Assembly: GCF_017315705.1 (NCBI RefSeq)
Contig: NZ_JAFLRF010000013.1
Span: 1-64,000 of the forward strand
DNA: 64,000 nucleotides
Source of the DNA: Trinickia mobilis
GTDB lineage: Bacteria > Pseudomonadota > Gammaproteobacteria > Burkholderiales > Burkholderiaceae
Direction: 5' to 3'
Numbering within the stretch: position 1 is the stretch's first letter; each line of letters starts with the position of its first letter. Shown here in pieces: positions 19,590 to 30,478 of the stretch. The notes below the pieces were generated by a model. That model worked only from the letters and a program-made list of their open reading frames with translations. It made no database searches and was not told the origin of the DNA. The translations under genes and the position numbers were made by a program.

Positions 19590-20504
19590 TCACGGTGTGA
19601 CGGGCGGCGCGCGCTTGGCCTTGAGGCTCGCGAGCGCGATGCCTGCGACGACGCAGGCAAGCGCGACACCGTGCGCGAGCGTCGGGCGCTCGCCGAGGAA
19701 CACGATGCCGTAGACGGCCGCGGCGATGGGCAGCACGGCGCTGAACACGCCGGCGAGGCTGCCCGGCACGTGGCGGATGCCTTTCATCCACAGCCAGAAC
19801 GAGAAGATGCTCGCCGACAGGCCATACCAGATCACGAGCGCCCAGAGGTTGCCCGGCACGCTCGCGTAGTCGAACGAGAACAGCGCGCCGATGCCGAGCG
19901 GCAGCATCAGCAGCAAGCCGAACAGGTGGGTGTAGGCGCAGATATCGATGGGCGCGAGCGTTTGCGTGAGGCGCCGCGAGAGGATCACATAGAACGATTC
20001 GCAGCAGACCGCACCGAGCACCATCAGGTTGCCGCTCAGCGAGCTCTCGCTCGATACCGCGCCTTCCATCGAGCCGCTGTGCGCGAAGTTGACGACGACG
20101 ACGCCCGTCATCGCGAGCGCGATCGAGACCAGCGCGCGGCGGTTCGGCTTCTCGCCGAGAAAGATCCAGGAGAAGAGCGCGACCACCGCGGGAATCGTGC
20201 TCGTGATGACGCCCGCGGCCACCGCGCTCGTGCGCTGCACGCCGTTCAACATCAACAGCGTGAACATGAAGGTGCCGAAAAACGCCTGCAGGAACAGGTT
20301 CAGCCATTCGCCACGCTTCACGCTCTTCATCTTGACGGGGCGAAAGAGCGGCCACAGCACCGCGATCGCCACCACGAAGCGCAGCAGGGCGAGGACGGAA
20401 ACGGGAACGAAAGCGACGATCGATTTGCCGATGCCGACGTTGCTGCCGACGAGCAGCATCGCGGCAATGAGGAGCAAAGCGTAGCGGTTCAAGCTGGAAT
20501 CCAA
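19590..20504 (-). CDS. DMT superfamily transporter, EamA domains
   Basis: The 304-residue protein has about ten membrane segments arranged as two EamA repeats (about 10-140 and 155-290), the usual layout of drug/metabolite exporters. WPLFRP near residue 55 and SFDYASVPGNLWALVIWYGL near 215 sit at loop positions. Substrate is unknown; members export amino acids or small metabolites. The first start available is a TTG at 20504; an internal TTG 12 bases on would also fit. Confidence 0.88.
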   Translation of the reverse strand: MDSSLNRYALLLIAAMLLVGSNVGIGKSIVAFVPVSVLALLRFVVAIAVLWPLFRPVKMKSVKRGEWLNLFLQAFFGTFMFTLLMLNGVQRTSAVAAGVITSTIPAVVALFSWIFLGEKPNRRALVSIALAMTGVVVVNFAHSGSMEGAVSSESSLSGNLMVLGAVCCESFYVILSRRLTQTLAPIDICAYTHLFGLLLMLPLGIGALFSFDYASVPGNLWALVIWYGLSASIFSFWLWMKGIRHVPGSLAGVFSAVLPIAAAVYGIVFLGERPTLAHGVALACVVAGIALASLKAKRAPPVTP

Positions 20505-20986
20505 ACGGGGAGTTCAGTTAGCATTGAGCATTGTAGGTTGGCGCTTAATATGACGTAAAGCCTGCCGCAAGGCGCTTGTGTTGCGATTCGCTTTCAGGCA
20601 ACTGCTTGGCGCGGCAGCGTTCAAATACGTATGACGTGGGCCACAAGGCGCGCTTTCGAGCCGCGTAAGTGCACGGTAAGTTGCGGTGGTTATCGTCACG
20701 ATTGAGTGCGCCGCCTGCCTGCCAGGGCCAGCGGCCTGCCGGGCGCGCAAGGCTTCGAGCCTGCGGGCGCGGCAGCAATCGGCATGGGTGTCACGACGGG
20801 CAGCGTTCGCATGCTGCAATGCCGCATTCGCGGTATCGGGCGTGACACGTCGACAGCACGTGCGGCGGCGAGCGGTACGTGCGAGGGTTTGGGGACAAGC
20901 GCAGCTCGCGAACTGCGCTATAAGACAAGGCGTGCCGTAGCGCGCCGGATACCGGATTCACTTTCACCTTCAGGAAGGGGTTGTCG
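20505..20986. other. 482-base divergent intergenic region
   Basis: The region lies between the EamA transporter (minus) and acs (plus) and should hold both promoters. AGGAAGGGG at 20972-20980 is the acs ribosome-binding site. Short open frames on both strands lack ribosome-binding sites and have no recognisable protein features. I see no clear sigma-54 or other operator. Confidence 0.5.
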
Positions 20987-22969
<1,983 letters not shown>

Positions 22970-23134
22970 GCGACGAGCGTTTGAGACGACGGTGGCCGCT
23001 ACGCCGGCAGTGCTGGGCTTTATCGCTTCAAGCACTGAATCGCCGTTGCCTGCTGCCTGTCGCTGCATGCGAGTAGAGGCAAGCGCGCGGACAATCCCAA
23101 TTGTCTGCGCCGTGCCTTTTTGATACATAGGCGC

Positions 23135-23500
23135 ATGGCCGCGCCGCATCCCCCTCACGCTCTCCCGCTGAACCCTCCGCCCGAACCGCCGCCGGTCACG
23201 GACGCGATGGCGCGCGCCCATCGGCGCTATTGGCGCTTCAACGTCGCGTTGATCGCCGCGCTGATGTCGATCGGCTTCTTCGTGTCGTTCGTCGTGCCGG
23301 CGCTGGCGCGCTCGCTTTCGGCCGTGCGCGTCGCGGGCTTTCGCCTGCCGTTCTATATCGGGGCGCAGGGCTCGATTCTCGTCTACCTCGTGCTGATCGC
23401 CGTCTATATCGCGCTGATGCAACGCGCGGACTGCGCATTGCGGCGCGCCTTCGATGCGGATGCAGCCAGCGCCGACAGCGCGACGGAAGCCGCTCGATGA
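23135..23500 (+). CDS. DUF4212 small membrane subunit of a sodium:solute symporter
   Basis: The 121-residue protein has two membrane segments (about 37-58 and 78-100) after a Pro-rich start, with RAHRRYWRFNVALIAALMSIGFF, the DUF4212 core. Such genes precede VC_2705-type symporters and are thought to be their small subunit. The stop overlaps the symporter start (ATGA). The ATG at 23135 is used; a TTG at 23120 is in frame. Confidence 0.88.
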   Translation: MAAPHPPHALPLNPPPEPPPVTDAMARAHRRYWRFNVALIAALMSIGFFVSFVVPALARSLSAVRVAGFRLPFYIGAQGSILVYLVLIAVYIALMQRADCALRRAFDADAASADSATEAAR

Positions 23501-25515
23501 CGCTCACGCACCGGCTGATTCGCGCTTACGCGCTCTATACGCTGGGCTTCTTCCTGTTCATCTATGTGCTGTGGCGGATCGAGCGCACGACCGGCGCGGG
23601 CGTGTGGATCGGCTACGTGTTCCTGTTCGTGCCGATCGCGGTGTACGCGGTGATCGGGCTCTTGTCGCGCACGTCCGACCTCGTCGAATACTACGTGGCG
23701 GGGCGGCGCGTGCCGTCGGCGTTCAACGGGATGGCGACCGCGGCCGACTGGCTCTCGGCCGCGTCGTTTATCGGTCTCGCCGGTTCGCTCTATGCGACCG
23801 GCTACGAGGGCCTCGCGTACCTGATGGGCTGGACGGGCGGCTACTGCTTGGTCGCCTTCCTGCTCGCGCCGTACGTCCGCAAGCTCGCGCGCTATACGAT
23901 TCCCGATTTTCTCGGCACGCGCTTTTCCAGCAACATGGTGCGCGCGCTCGCGGCGCTTGCCGCGATTCTCTGCTCGTTTGTCTATCTCGTCGCGCAGATC
24001 CAGGGGATCGGGCTGATCGCGACGCGCTTTATCGGCGTCGACTTTGCGATCGGCATTTCGTGCGGCCTGGCGGGGATACTCGTTTGCTCGTTCCTCGGCG
24101 GGATGCGCGCGGTGACGTGGACGCAGGTCGCGCAATACATCATCTTGATCAGCGCGTTTCTGATTCCGGTGTCGATGATCGCGCACAAGGACGGCCTCGG
24201 CTGGGTGCCGCAGTTGAGCTACGGCCACTTGATGGAAAAGCTCGAAACGCTCGAGCACGACGTGCGCGACGCGCCGAAGGAGGAGAGCGTGCGCGCGTCG
24301 TACCGGCAGCGCGCGGCGCAAATCGATGCGCGGATCGCCGCGCTGCCCGCGTCCTATGTCGACGACAAAACGCGGCTCGCCAACGAGATCGCCGAACTGC
24401 GGCGGCACAACGGACCATTGCGCGAGATCGATCAGCGTGAGCATGAGCTTGCTGAGTTTCCGCACGATGCCGCGGCGGCGCGCGTCGTCTGGAGCCAGGA
24501 GCGCGACGAAATGCTTGCGCTTGCAACCGATCCGGTGCCGATGCACGAGGCGTTTCCTGCCTCGAACGAGGAGGAGCGGCGCATTCACGAACGCAATTTC
24601 CTGTCGCTCTTGCTGTGCCTGTCGCTCGGCACCGCGAGCCTGCCGCATATCCTGACGCGCTATAACACGACGACGTCGGTGAGCGCTGCGCGCCGCTCGG
24701 TCGGCTGGACGCTTTTTTTCGTCGCGCTGTTCTATGTGACCGTCCCGGTGCTGGCTGTGTTGATCAAGTACGAGATATTGACGAACCTCGTCGGACACCC
24801 GTTTGCCGACTGGCCGCAATGGGTGACGCAGTGGCACCGGGTCGAGCCGTCGCTGATCGGGATCGCGGATACGAATCGCGACGGCATCATCCGCTGGTCC
24901 GAGATCCGGATGCAGCCCGACATGGTCGTGCTCGCCGCGCCCGAGATCGCCGGGCTGCCGTATGTGATATCGGGTTTGATCGCGGCGGGGGCGCTGGCGG
25001 CGGCGCTTTCCACCGCCGACGGCTTGTTGCTGACGATTGCGAATGCGCTGTCGCACGACGTCTATTACCACATGGTCGACCCGTCGGCGTCGAGCCAGCG
25101 GCGCGTGACGATTTCGAAGATCCTGCTGTTGGGCGTCGCGCTGTTCGCGTCGTATGTCGCGTCGCTGAATACGGGGAATATTCTGTTTCTCGTGGGGGCG
25201 GCGTTTTCGCTCGCGGCGTCGAGTTTGTTTCCGGTGCTCGTGCTCGGCGTGTTCTGGAAGCGCACGACCAAGCTCGGCGCGGTGGCGGGCATGGTCGCGG
25301 GGCTTGTGGTGTGCGTCTATTACATCGTGTCGACGTATCCGTATTTCACGCAGCTGACGGGCTTCGCCGGGCAACGGTGGTTCGGAATCGAGCCGATCAG
25401 CTCGGGCGTGTTCGGCGTGCCGGCGGGGTTTGCCGTGACGATCGCCGTGAGCCTCTTCGATCGCAAGCCGGATGCCTATACGACGGCGCTCGTCGACTAC
25501 ATTCGCCACCCGTGA
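23497..25515 (+). CDS. Sodium:solute symporter, VC_2705 subfamily (acetate/lactate-type)
   Basis: The 672-residue protein is an SSS-family transporter with about 13 membrane segments. DLVEYYVAGRRVPSAFNGMA and DWLSAASFIGLAG are at the N-terminal end. A polar insert of about 140 residues (roughly 230-370, rich in charged residues) is typical of this subfamily and absent from ActP proper. The conserved LPHILTRYNTTTSVSAARRS follows it. ATG 23497 overlaps the DUF4212 stop. Next to acs, acetate or another short carboxylate is the likely substrate. Confidence 0.9.
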   Translation: MTLTHRLIRAYALYTLGFFLFIYVLWRIERTTGAGVWIGYVFLFVPIAVYAVIGLLSRTSDLVEYYVAGRRVPSAFNGMATAADWLSAASFIGLAGSLYATGYEGLAYLMGWTGGYCLVAFLLAPYVRKLARYTIPDFLGTRFSSNMVRALAALAAILCSFVYLVAQIQGIGLIATRFIGVDFAIGISCGLAGILVCSFLGGMRAVTWTQVAQYIILISAFLIPVSMIAHKDGLGWVPQLSYGHLMEKLETLEHDVRDAPKEESVRASYRQRAAQIDARIAALPASYVDDKTRLANEIAELRRHNGPLREIDQREHELAEFPHDAAAARVVWSQERDEMLALATDPVPMHEAFPASNEEERRIHERNFLSLLLCLSLGTASLPHILTRYNTTTSVSAARRSVGWTLFFVALFYVTVPVLAVLIKYEILTNLVGHPFADWPQWVTQWHRVEPSLIGIADTNRDGIIRWSEIRMQPDMVVLAAPEIAGLPYVISGLIAAGALAAALSTADGLLLTIANALSHDVYYHMVDPSASSQRRVTISKILLLGVALFASYVASLNTGNILFLVGAAFSLAASSLFPVLVLGVFWKRTTKLGAVAGMVAGLVVCVYYIVSTYPYFTQLTGFAGQRWFGIEPISSGVFGVPAGFAVTIAVSLFDRKPDAYTTALVDYIRHP

Positions 25516-25577
25516 CAGGGCGGGAGCAGCAGGTGGGTGGCGCGGGGCCCGAAGTTTGCTATAATGCGCCTCCCGCC

Positions 25578-25668
25578 GGAGAGATGGATGAGTGGTTTAA
25601 GTCGCACGCCTGGAAAGCGTGTATAGGTTAATAGCCTATCGGGGGTTCGAATCCCCCTCTCTCCGCCA
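25578..25668 (+). tRNA. tRNA-Ser(GGA)
   Basis: The 91-base gene includes an encoded CCA end. The acceptor stem GGAGAGA pairs with TCTCTCC, the anticodon loop CTGGAAA gives anticodon GGA (25612-25614), there is a long variable arm (TATAGGTTAATAGCCTAT), and the T arm GGGGGTTCGAATCCCCC is intact, all as expected for tRNA-Ser. A TATAAT -10 is at 25560-25565. The prophage integrase gene starts 149 bases downstream, so the 3' end of this gene is the probable attachment site and was left functional by integration. Confidence 0.98.
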
Positions 25669-25791
25669 GTCAAGCCTTTCAGCAGTTCTCAGATTCTCTC
25701 AGCAACACCCGCCAGCCTCGTACCCACGGCCGTTTTGGGGGTGTCAATATTCTTGCCGCTTCTCAGGGCTACCCACATAATCGCACCATCG

Positions 25792-25815
25792 TTTGTGGGT
25801 AGATTTGTGGGTAGA
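25792..25815 (+). repeat. Tandem 12-bp direct repeat before the integrase start
   Basis: TTTGTGGGTAGA occurs twice back to back, ending one base before the integrase ATG. An inverted CTACCCACA lies at 25769-25777 and TACCCAC at 25721-25727. These may be integrase arm-type binding sites of the attachment region. Confidence 0.6.
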
Positions 25816-25816
25816 C

Positions 25817-27058
25817 ATGGGCTCAAAACAACTCCATCGGCTCAACGCGCTGCGCGTGTCCCGCGAGGTCCAACCGGGGTATCACGCCGACGGCGGCGGC
25901 TTGTATCTGCAAATATCCTCGAGCGGATCGCGCTCGTGGATCTTCCGTTATATGTTCCTCAAGCGTGCGCGTGAGATGGGCCTCGGGCCGCTCGCGTCGG
26001 TCTCGCTCGCCGAGGCGAGGGCCGAGGCTGGGCGCTTGCGCAAGTTGCTGTCCGAGGGCATCGACCCGATCGAGGCGCGCAATGCCGATCGTGAGCGAGC
26101 TGCGGCGGCCGCGCCCGATGTATTGACCTTCCGCCAAGCCGCGACCGACTTCATTGCTGCGCATAAAGGCAGCTGGAAGAACAAGAAGCACGCGCAGCAG
26201 TGGGAGAACACGCTCACGACCTACGCCTACCCGATTATCGGGACGACCGATGTGCGCGACGTCGATACGCCGATGGTCGTGCGCATCCTGCAACCGATCT
26301 GGCTTGAGAAGCCCGAGACCGCGAGCCGCGTGCGCGGGCGCATCGAATCGGTCCTCGATGCCGCGAAGGCGCTCGGCAAGCGCAGCGGCGAGAACCCGGC
26401 GCGCTGGCGCGGCCACCTCGAGCAGATCCTCCCGAAGCGAAAGCGCGCGCGGCGCGTGAAGCATCATCCGGCGCTGCCCTACGCGCAGATCTCCGAGTTC
26501 ATGCCACAGCTCGCCGAGCGACCGGCGCCGGCGGCGCGCGCGTTGCATCTGCTCATCCTGACCTGCGTGCGAACATCCGAGGCGCTGCTCGCGCGGCCCG
26601 AGGAGTTCGATCTCGATCGCAACGTGTGGACGGTGCCCCCAGATCGCATGAAGATGGAAGTTGCGCTGCGAGTGCCGCTATCCGAGTCGGCCGTCGCGAT
26701 CGTGCGCGAGGCGCTGAAGATGGCGAAGCCTGGCGGCTATCTATTCCCGGGTCAGAAGATAGGCAAACCGCTGTCGAACATGGCGATGCTCAACCTGCTC
26801 GATCGCATGGGCTATACCGATATCACGGTACACGGCTTTCGATCGACGTTCCGGGACTGGGTTGCGGAGTGCACGGAATATGCGGACTCGCTGGCAGAGA
26901 TGGCCCTCGCGCATGCCGTCGAGAGCAAAGTAGAAGGCGCCTATCGACGCGGTGACATGCTCGAGCGGCGCCGCAAGATGATGGAGGAGTGGGCGCGGTA
27001 CTGCAGCAGCAAGAAGGCGCCCGTCGTGCCGCTCACGACGCGACAGTCAGCGGCGTGA
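25817..27058 (+). CDS. int: Tyrosine recombinase, P4-type prophage integrase
   Basis: The 413-residue protein has an N-terminal arm-binding domain (DUF4102-like, HADGGGLYLQISSSGSRSW), a central core-binding domain (about 95-200) and a C-terminal catalytic domain with CVRTSEAL (first Arg), HGFRSTFRDW (His-x-x-Arg) and the nucleophile Tyr in EGAYRRGD. It integrates and excises phage DNA at the tRNA-Ser end. The start is ambiguous because in-frame TTG codons lie in the repeat just upstream; ATG 25817 is chosen. Confidence 0.95.
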   Translation: MGSKQLHRLNALRVSREVQPGYHADGGGLYLQISSSGSRSWIFRYMFLKRAREMGLGPLASVSLAEARAEAGRLRKLLSEGIDPIEARNADRERAAAAAPDVLTFRQAATDFIAAHKGSWKNKKHAQQWENTLTTYAYPIIGTTDVRDVDTPMVVRILQPIWLEKPETASRVRGRIESVLDAAKALGKRSGENPARWRGHLEQILPKRKRARRVKHHPALPYAQISEFMPQLAERPAPAARALHLLILTCVRTSEALLARPEEFDLDRNVWTVPPDRMKMEVALRVPLSESAVAIVREALKMAKPGGYLFPGQKIGKPLSNMAMLNLLDRMGYTDITVHGFRSTFRDWVAECTEYADSLAEMALAHAVESKVEGAYRRGDMLERRRKMMEEWARYCSSKKAPVVPLTTRQSAA

Positions 27059-27269
27059 TGTTGCTGCGGTCGGGCGCATCGCTGCGCGCCGGCCGCGGCT
27101 TCCCCGCTTTGTCGGCGAGCCAGTCGTCGATATCCTCCTCGAGCCATGCCGTGCGGTTGCCGCCGAGCGAGAAGGGCTTCGGAAACTCGCCTTTGGCGAT
27201 CATGCGGTAGATGGTCGACTGGCCGAGCGAAACCTTCGCGGCGACTTGTTTGATGTTGATGGCTCTCAT
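27033..27269 (-). CDS. AlpA-family helix-turn-helix regulator / excisionase
   Basis: The 78-residue protein has the MerR-like AlpA HTH (NIKQVAAKVSLGQSTIYRMI, then GEFPKPFSLGGNRTAWLEEDI). AlpA-type proteins activate or direct excision of P4-type integrase elements. The 3' ends of this gene and the integrase overlap by 26 bases, tail to tail. It is the last gene of the leftward early operon (ATGA overlap with the gene before), so it would be made when the phage is induced. Confidence 0.88.
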   Translation of the reverse strand: MRAINIKQVAAKVSLGQSTIYRMIAKGEFPKPFSLGGNRTAWLEEDIDDWLADKAGKPRPARSDAPDRSNITPLTVAS

Positions 27270-27805
27270 CGATCACTCCATTCGAAACGCTTAGGCCGCG
27301 TGCTCGCGGCGATGTAAAGCGGATGCTTCGGGCTGCCGTCCTTGTTCAGACCGAGGTGGTAGAGCTTATTGCGCATGCCGCACATGCTGACGATTCGCAT
27401 AACGTCGGCGGCGCGCGCCGCGGCGGCCGGGTGCGCACCCCAGGCGCAGATGACCGTGTGGGCCTGATCGATCGCGTCCAGGATTGCGCCGTCCGCGCTG
27501 ATGCCTTTGCCTTTCGGGCCGATCGGGTCCGGATGCGTCAGTAGTTCGGCCGGATCGGTGGCGCGCAGTGGGAACAGATTCACGACGTCAAGCCGCCCGA
27601 ACTTGCCTGCGACGGCGCGCGACATGCAGCGCGTTATCGTCGGATCGTCCGTCAGGTGGTCGGCCGTAGATGGATTGAGCATCAGGAACGCCAGCGTCGG
27701 CCGCGTACGGTCCCACTCGCGCCACAGGCGGTACCGGTAGGTGCCGCAGTCGCTCAAGATGCAGCCGCGCTCGCCGGCGAGGTCGGTCTCGGTCAGGTAT
27801 TGCAT
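27266..27805 (-). CDS. DUF1643 domain protein
   Basis: The 179-residue protein matches DUF1643 with LAFLMLNPSTADHLTDDPTI and VVNLFPLRATDPAELL and a later GAHPAAAARA block. Members are widespread in phages and plasmids; their function is unknown. It is coupled at both ends (TGATG upstream, ATGA downstream). Confidence 0.85.
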   Translation of the reverse strand: MQYLTETDLAGERGCILSDCGTYRYRLWREWDRTRPTLAFLMLNPSTADHLTDDPTITRCMSRAVAGKFGRLDVVNLFPLRATDPAELLTHPDPIGPKGKGISADGAILDAIDQAHTVICAWGAHPAAAARAADVMRIVSMCGMRNKLYHLGLNKDGSPKHPLYIAASTRPKRFEWSDR

Positions 27806-28440
27806 CAGCCTAGTTCCTTTTCCGCTGCGGCGAGCGCCGCATTCAGTTCCGTCATTGCATCGTGCGAGCCGCCGGGACGATCCGGGTGATGCTCTTGCGC
27901 GCGGCGCCGGTATTCGGCGCGCACCGTTGCCATGTCGCGCACGCCGGGCCCGACGCCGATCACCTCGCGCCAGTTCCGCGGCGCGCCGGGTGCTGGAAGC
28001 GCCGTGAAACCGGTGAACGCGCGGTCTAAGATCTGCGCGCCGCCGTGCCGCTCGATCGCGCGCATAGCATCGAGCGTGGCTGCAACGGCCGCGAGATTGT
28101 CGGCCACTTTCTGGTAGCGGTCGATCGCCATGACGCGATGATCGCCCTTTCGTGTTCGCCAGTAGACAGCGACGCCTGGATCGTCAGGGGCTTTCTGGTC
28201 GGATCGGGGGAGACCATCTAGGCGCGTCGGGATATTGGTCGAGATCACGATATCGTCTCGGCCAATGCCGAAGCGACTAAGCTCTAGCAACACGCGCTCG
28301 ACGCCGTCCATGACGGTAAGCGCCTTCGGCATTTCACGCATCGTCGATCGAGCACGCGTGCTGAATTTTCCGTTTTGCCGCGCATATGACCTCGTGCGCG
28401 GCCAGCCTTCAGGCCACTGGAGCGGATAGGCTGCGATCAT
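27805..28440 (-). CDS. J-domain-containing phage protein
   Basis: The 211-residue protein ends in a DnaJ-like J domain (about 145-211) with HHPDRPGG, so the HPD motif that stimulates Hsp70 ATPase is present. The first 140 residues (MIAAYPLQWPEGWPRT...) are a conserved phage module of unknown role. It could recruit host DnaK to a phage process. ATG 28440 overlaps the previous stop (TAATG). Confidence 0.8.
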   Translation of the reverse strand: MIAAYPLQWPEGWPRTRSYARQNGKFSTRARSTMREMPKALTVMDGVERVLLELSRFGIGRDDIVISTNIPTRLDGLPRSDQKAPDDPGVAVYWRTRKGDHRVMAIDRYQKVADNLAAVAATLDAMRAIERHGGAQILDRAFTGFTALPAPGAPRNWREVIGVGPGVRDMATVRAEYRRRAQEHHPDRPGGSHDAMTELNAALAAAEKELG

Positions 28441-29111
28441 TATTGGACCCTCCTGAATTCCACGACCCACACCCACGGATTGACATCCCACCCATAGCCG
28501 CGCGCGGCATTGAGGCTGTCCCACAGTTGCCGATAGCTGTCGCGCGGATCGCGAAGATAGTTGGCTGGCGTCACCCCGTCCGCTTCGTAAAACATCGTGG
28601 TGTACGGGCGCCATCCGGTGTAATGGCGCTCGATGCCTTCGGCGATCGCGTCGGCCTCGCTGATGCTATTCAGCCGCTCGACGCGCACGCCGGCATTCTC
28701 AAGAGTGATGCGTGAGGCCGCGCGCGGCATGAAGATCGAGGGGCGCGTATGCCAGGTAGGCGCGGCCCCAGCTCGGCGGCGCGCGTCAGGATCGGCGCCG
28801 TCGAAGCGGTACGCGAATCCGGCCTCGACCGTCATATCGACGAAATGCCACTCGTCGCGGCCCTTTTCCTCGCTGTAGCGCGTCTCCCAGCGGCCGAATG
28901 CGACGAAGGTTTCCTTGACCCACAAGTGGTCACCGGCGTACCCGTAGGGACTGAGGTCGTTCTCCGGCAGCGCGACATATTCCGGCGTGAAGTTATCGGG
29001 ATGCAGCAGTTCGAGCGCGAAGCCTTTGACGACGCGCCGTGTTTGCGTCTTGCGACCGTCAAGGATCGCGCGGACCATCGGGCCACTGAACAGGATAGGG
29101 CGCTCAATCAT
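28440..29111 (-). CDS. ASCH/PUA-like domain phage protein
   Basis: The 223-residue protein starts MIERPILFSGPMVRAILDGR followed by KTQTRRVVK, the typical N-terminus of phage ASCH-domain proteins, and has GDHLWVKETF, a feature of the PUA-like fold. Such domains bind RNA or modified nucleotides. Function here is unknown. A GAGGA precedes ATG 29111. Confidence 0.75.
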   Translation of the reverse strand: MIERPILFSGPMVRAILDGRKTQTRRVVKGFALELLHPDNFTPEYVALPENDLSPYGYAGDHLWVKETFVAFGRWETRYSEEKGRDEWHFVDMTVEAGFAYRFDGADPDARRRAGAAPTWHTRPSIFMPRAASRITLENAGVRVERLNSISEADAIAEGIERHYTGWRPYTTMFYEADGVTPANYLRDPRDSYRQLWDSLNAARGYGWDVNPWVWVVEFRRVQ

Positions 29112-29146
29112 GCTAGGATTCCTCGAAAATCACATTGGAGACGACC

Positions 29147-29398
29147 ATGCGCCAGATCGAAACCGGGCCGCGTCAGGTGGCGGAAGACGACTACAAGGAC
29201 CAGCTGATCCACGTCATTACCGCGTACGAGATCCGCAGCGAGAGCTGGCCGTTTCACGTGTACGTCGGCACGCGCGAGAAGGGCATGCGCAAGGTCGGCG
29301 GCGTCGGCGAATCGCAGTCGATGAATGAGGCTTTCCAGCTGGGGTTTGAAGCGGGCCGCATGTTCATCGATGGCGGGTTCACGGTCCACGGGGGCTGA
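29147..29398 (+). CDS. Small phage protein on the opposite strand within the leftward operon
   Basis: The 83-residue protein starts MRQIETGPRQVAEDDYKDQL and contains SWPFHVYVGTREKGMRK and AFQLGFEAGRMFIDGGF. GGAG with 6-base spacing precedes ATG 29147, and codon use looks coding. It is transcribed against all its neighbours. No family was recognised. A reverse-strand frame over the same bases is judged a shadow. Confidence 0.6.
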   Translation: MRQIETGPRQVAEDDYKDQLIHVITAYEIRSESWPFHVYVGTREKGMRKVGGVGESQSMNEAFQLGFEAGRMFIDGGFTVHGG

Positions 29399-29400
29399 AT

Positions 29401-30474
29401 TCACTTAGCCTCCGGGAATTCGTCGTGCGTGCGGCCATCGAGATGACGGCCGGCAGTGCGCTTGCCGACGCGATAGACGGTCGGCTCATCGTCGTAGTGC
29501 ATGCCGACTGAGCCGCTCGGCGTGAGCGTGCTGAAGCACCATTGATCGCCAAACCAGTGCGCAACCTGCTCGGTGCGCTTGAGCGGACCGCCGCAGTTCT
29601 CGCCGGGTGCCCACTCACCGAATTGTTTGAAAAAGAAGGGCACTTTGGCTTCTGCGCACTGATCGCGCAGATCCCTCGCCCAGTCAGGATGCATCGGCCG
29701 CGCGCCAGGCCCCGACTCGCCGCCGCAGATCACCCAGTCGATTCCACTCTGGATGTACCAGGGCTGGCAGATCTTCGCGCCGCTGCCTTGGTCGAGATCC
29801 GGTCCCGGCATCGGGCGCTCGAGGTCGACTGGTCCCAGCATCGGCTCGACGCTGAGAAAGTGCACCGCAGCCGGCACCTTCAGCAGCAGCGGGATGCGCT
29901 CATCGGCGGCGCGCTGATCCTCGACGCTCACGCCGAGCCAGACGTTCTCGTACGGGAAGCCGGGCCCGCAGTTGTCATAGCCGCCGCGCCGCGTGTTGTG
30001 GTGATGCGGTACCCACGGGATGTCCTTTGGCATGCGACTACTGATTGCGTCATCATCGAACACGCCTTCGCCGTCTTTGACCCATTTGAAGAACTCGACC
30101 ATGCGCTCCGGACGCTTCGTCAGCACTTGGTAGGTGTGCCGCGTTGTGACGCTCATCACCGCGAACACGCTCGCGATGAACTCGAACGGTACCGACTCGT
30201 GGAACAGATCCGACATGCTGTTCACGAACACGCGGCGCGGCTTCGCCCAGCCGAACGGCGCGGCGAGCGCCTCCGGTACCGTGCGAACCTTGCCCGTCCA
30301 CTTCGGCCCCTGCGACGTCATCTGCACGAGCTTGTGATACGGCTGCCCGGCGCCACTGAAGCGCATCGCGACGCGCTCGGCGTAGCAGTGCGTGCAGCCC
30401 TGCGAGACGCGCGAGCATCCGCGCAATGGATTCCAAACCATGTCCGTCCATTCGATTTTGCTGTTCTGGCTCAC
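29401..30474 (-). CDS. DUF5131 (Gp37/Gp68-like) phage protein
   Basis: The 357-residue protein starts at GTG 30474 with SQNSKIEWTDMVWNPLRGCS, then GCTHCYAE, the Cys-rich start of the Gp37/Gp68 family. The C-x-x-C pattern resembles a radical-SAM-type cluster site, though the biochemical role is not established. Later blocks include VFVNSMSDLFHE, YQVLTKRPERM and VICGGESGPGARPMHPDWAR. Earlier in-frame starts run through the upstream gene and are rejected. Confidence 0.85.
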   Translation of the reverse strand: MSQNSKIEWTDMVWNPLRGCSRVSQGCTHCYAERVAMRFSGAGQPYHKLVQMTSQGPKWTGKVRTVPEALAAPFGWAKPRRVFVNSMSDLFHESVPFEFIASVFAVMSVTTRHTYQVLTKRPERMVEFFKWVKDGEGVFDDDAISSRMPKDIPWVPHHHNTRRGGYDNCGPGFPYENVWLGVSVEDQRAADERIPLLLKVPAAVHFLSVEPMLGPVDLERPMPGPDLDQGSGAKICQPWYIQSGIDWVICGGESGPGARPMHPDWARDLRDQCAEAKVPFFFKQFGEWAPGENCGGPLKRTEQVAHWFGDQWCFSTLTPSGSVGMHYDDEPTVYRVGKRTAGRHLDGRTHDEFPEAK

Positions 30475-30478
30475 GCTA

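Noticed and set aside
20514-20819. 101-codon minus-strand frame between the EamA gene and acs
   Set aside because: Arg- and Cys-rich, no ribosome-binding site and no protein-like pattern; typical of high-GC noise.
23404-25509. 701-codon minus-strand frame opposite the symporter
   Set aside because: Arg/His-rich antisense shadow of a membrane protein gene with clear family motifs.
29108-29404. Minus-strand frame covering the lone rightward gene
   Set aside because: It would keep the operon direction, but its product is His/Arg/Ala-rich in the way antisense frames are, while the plus frame has a Shine-Dalgarno and normal composition.
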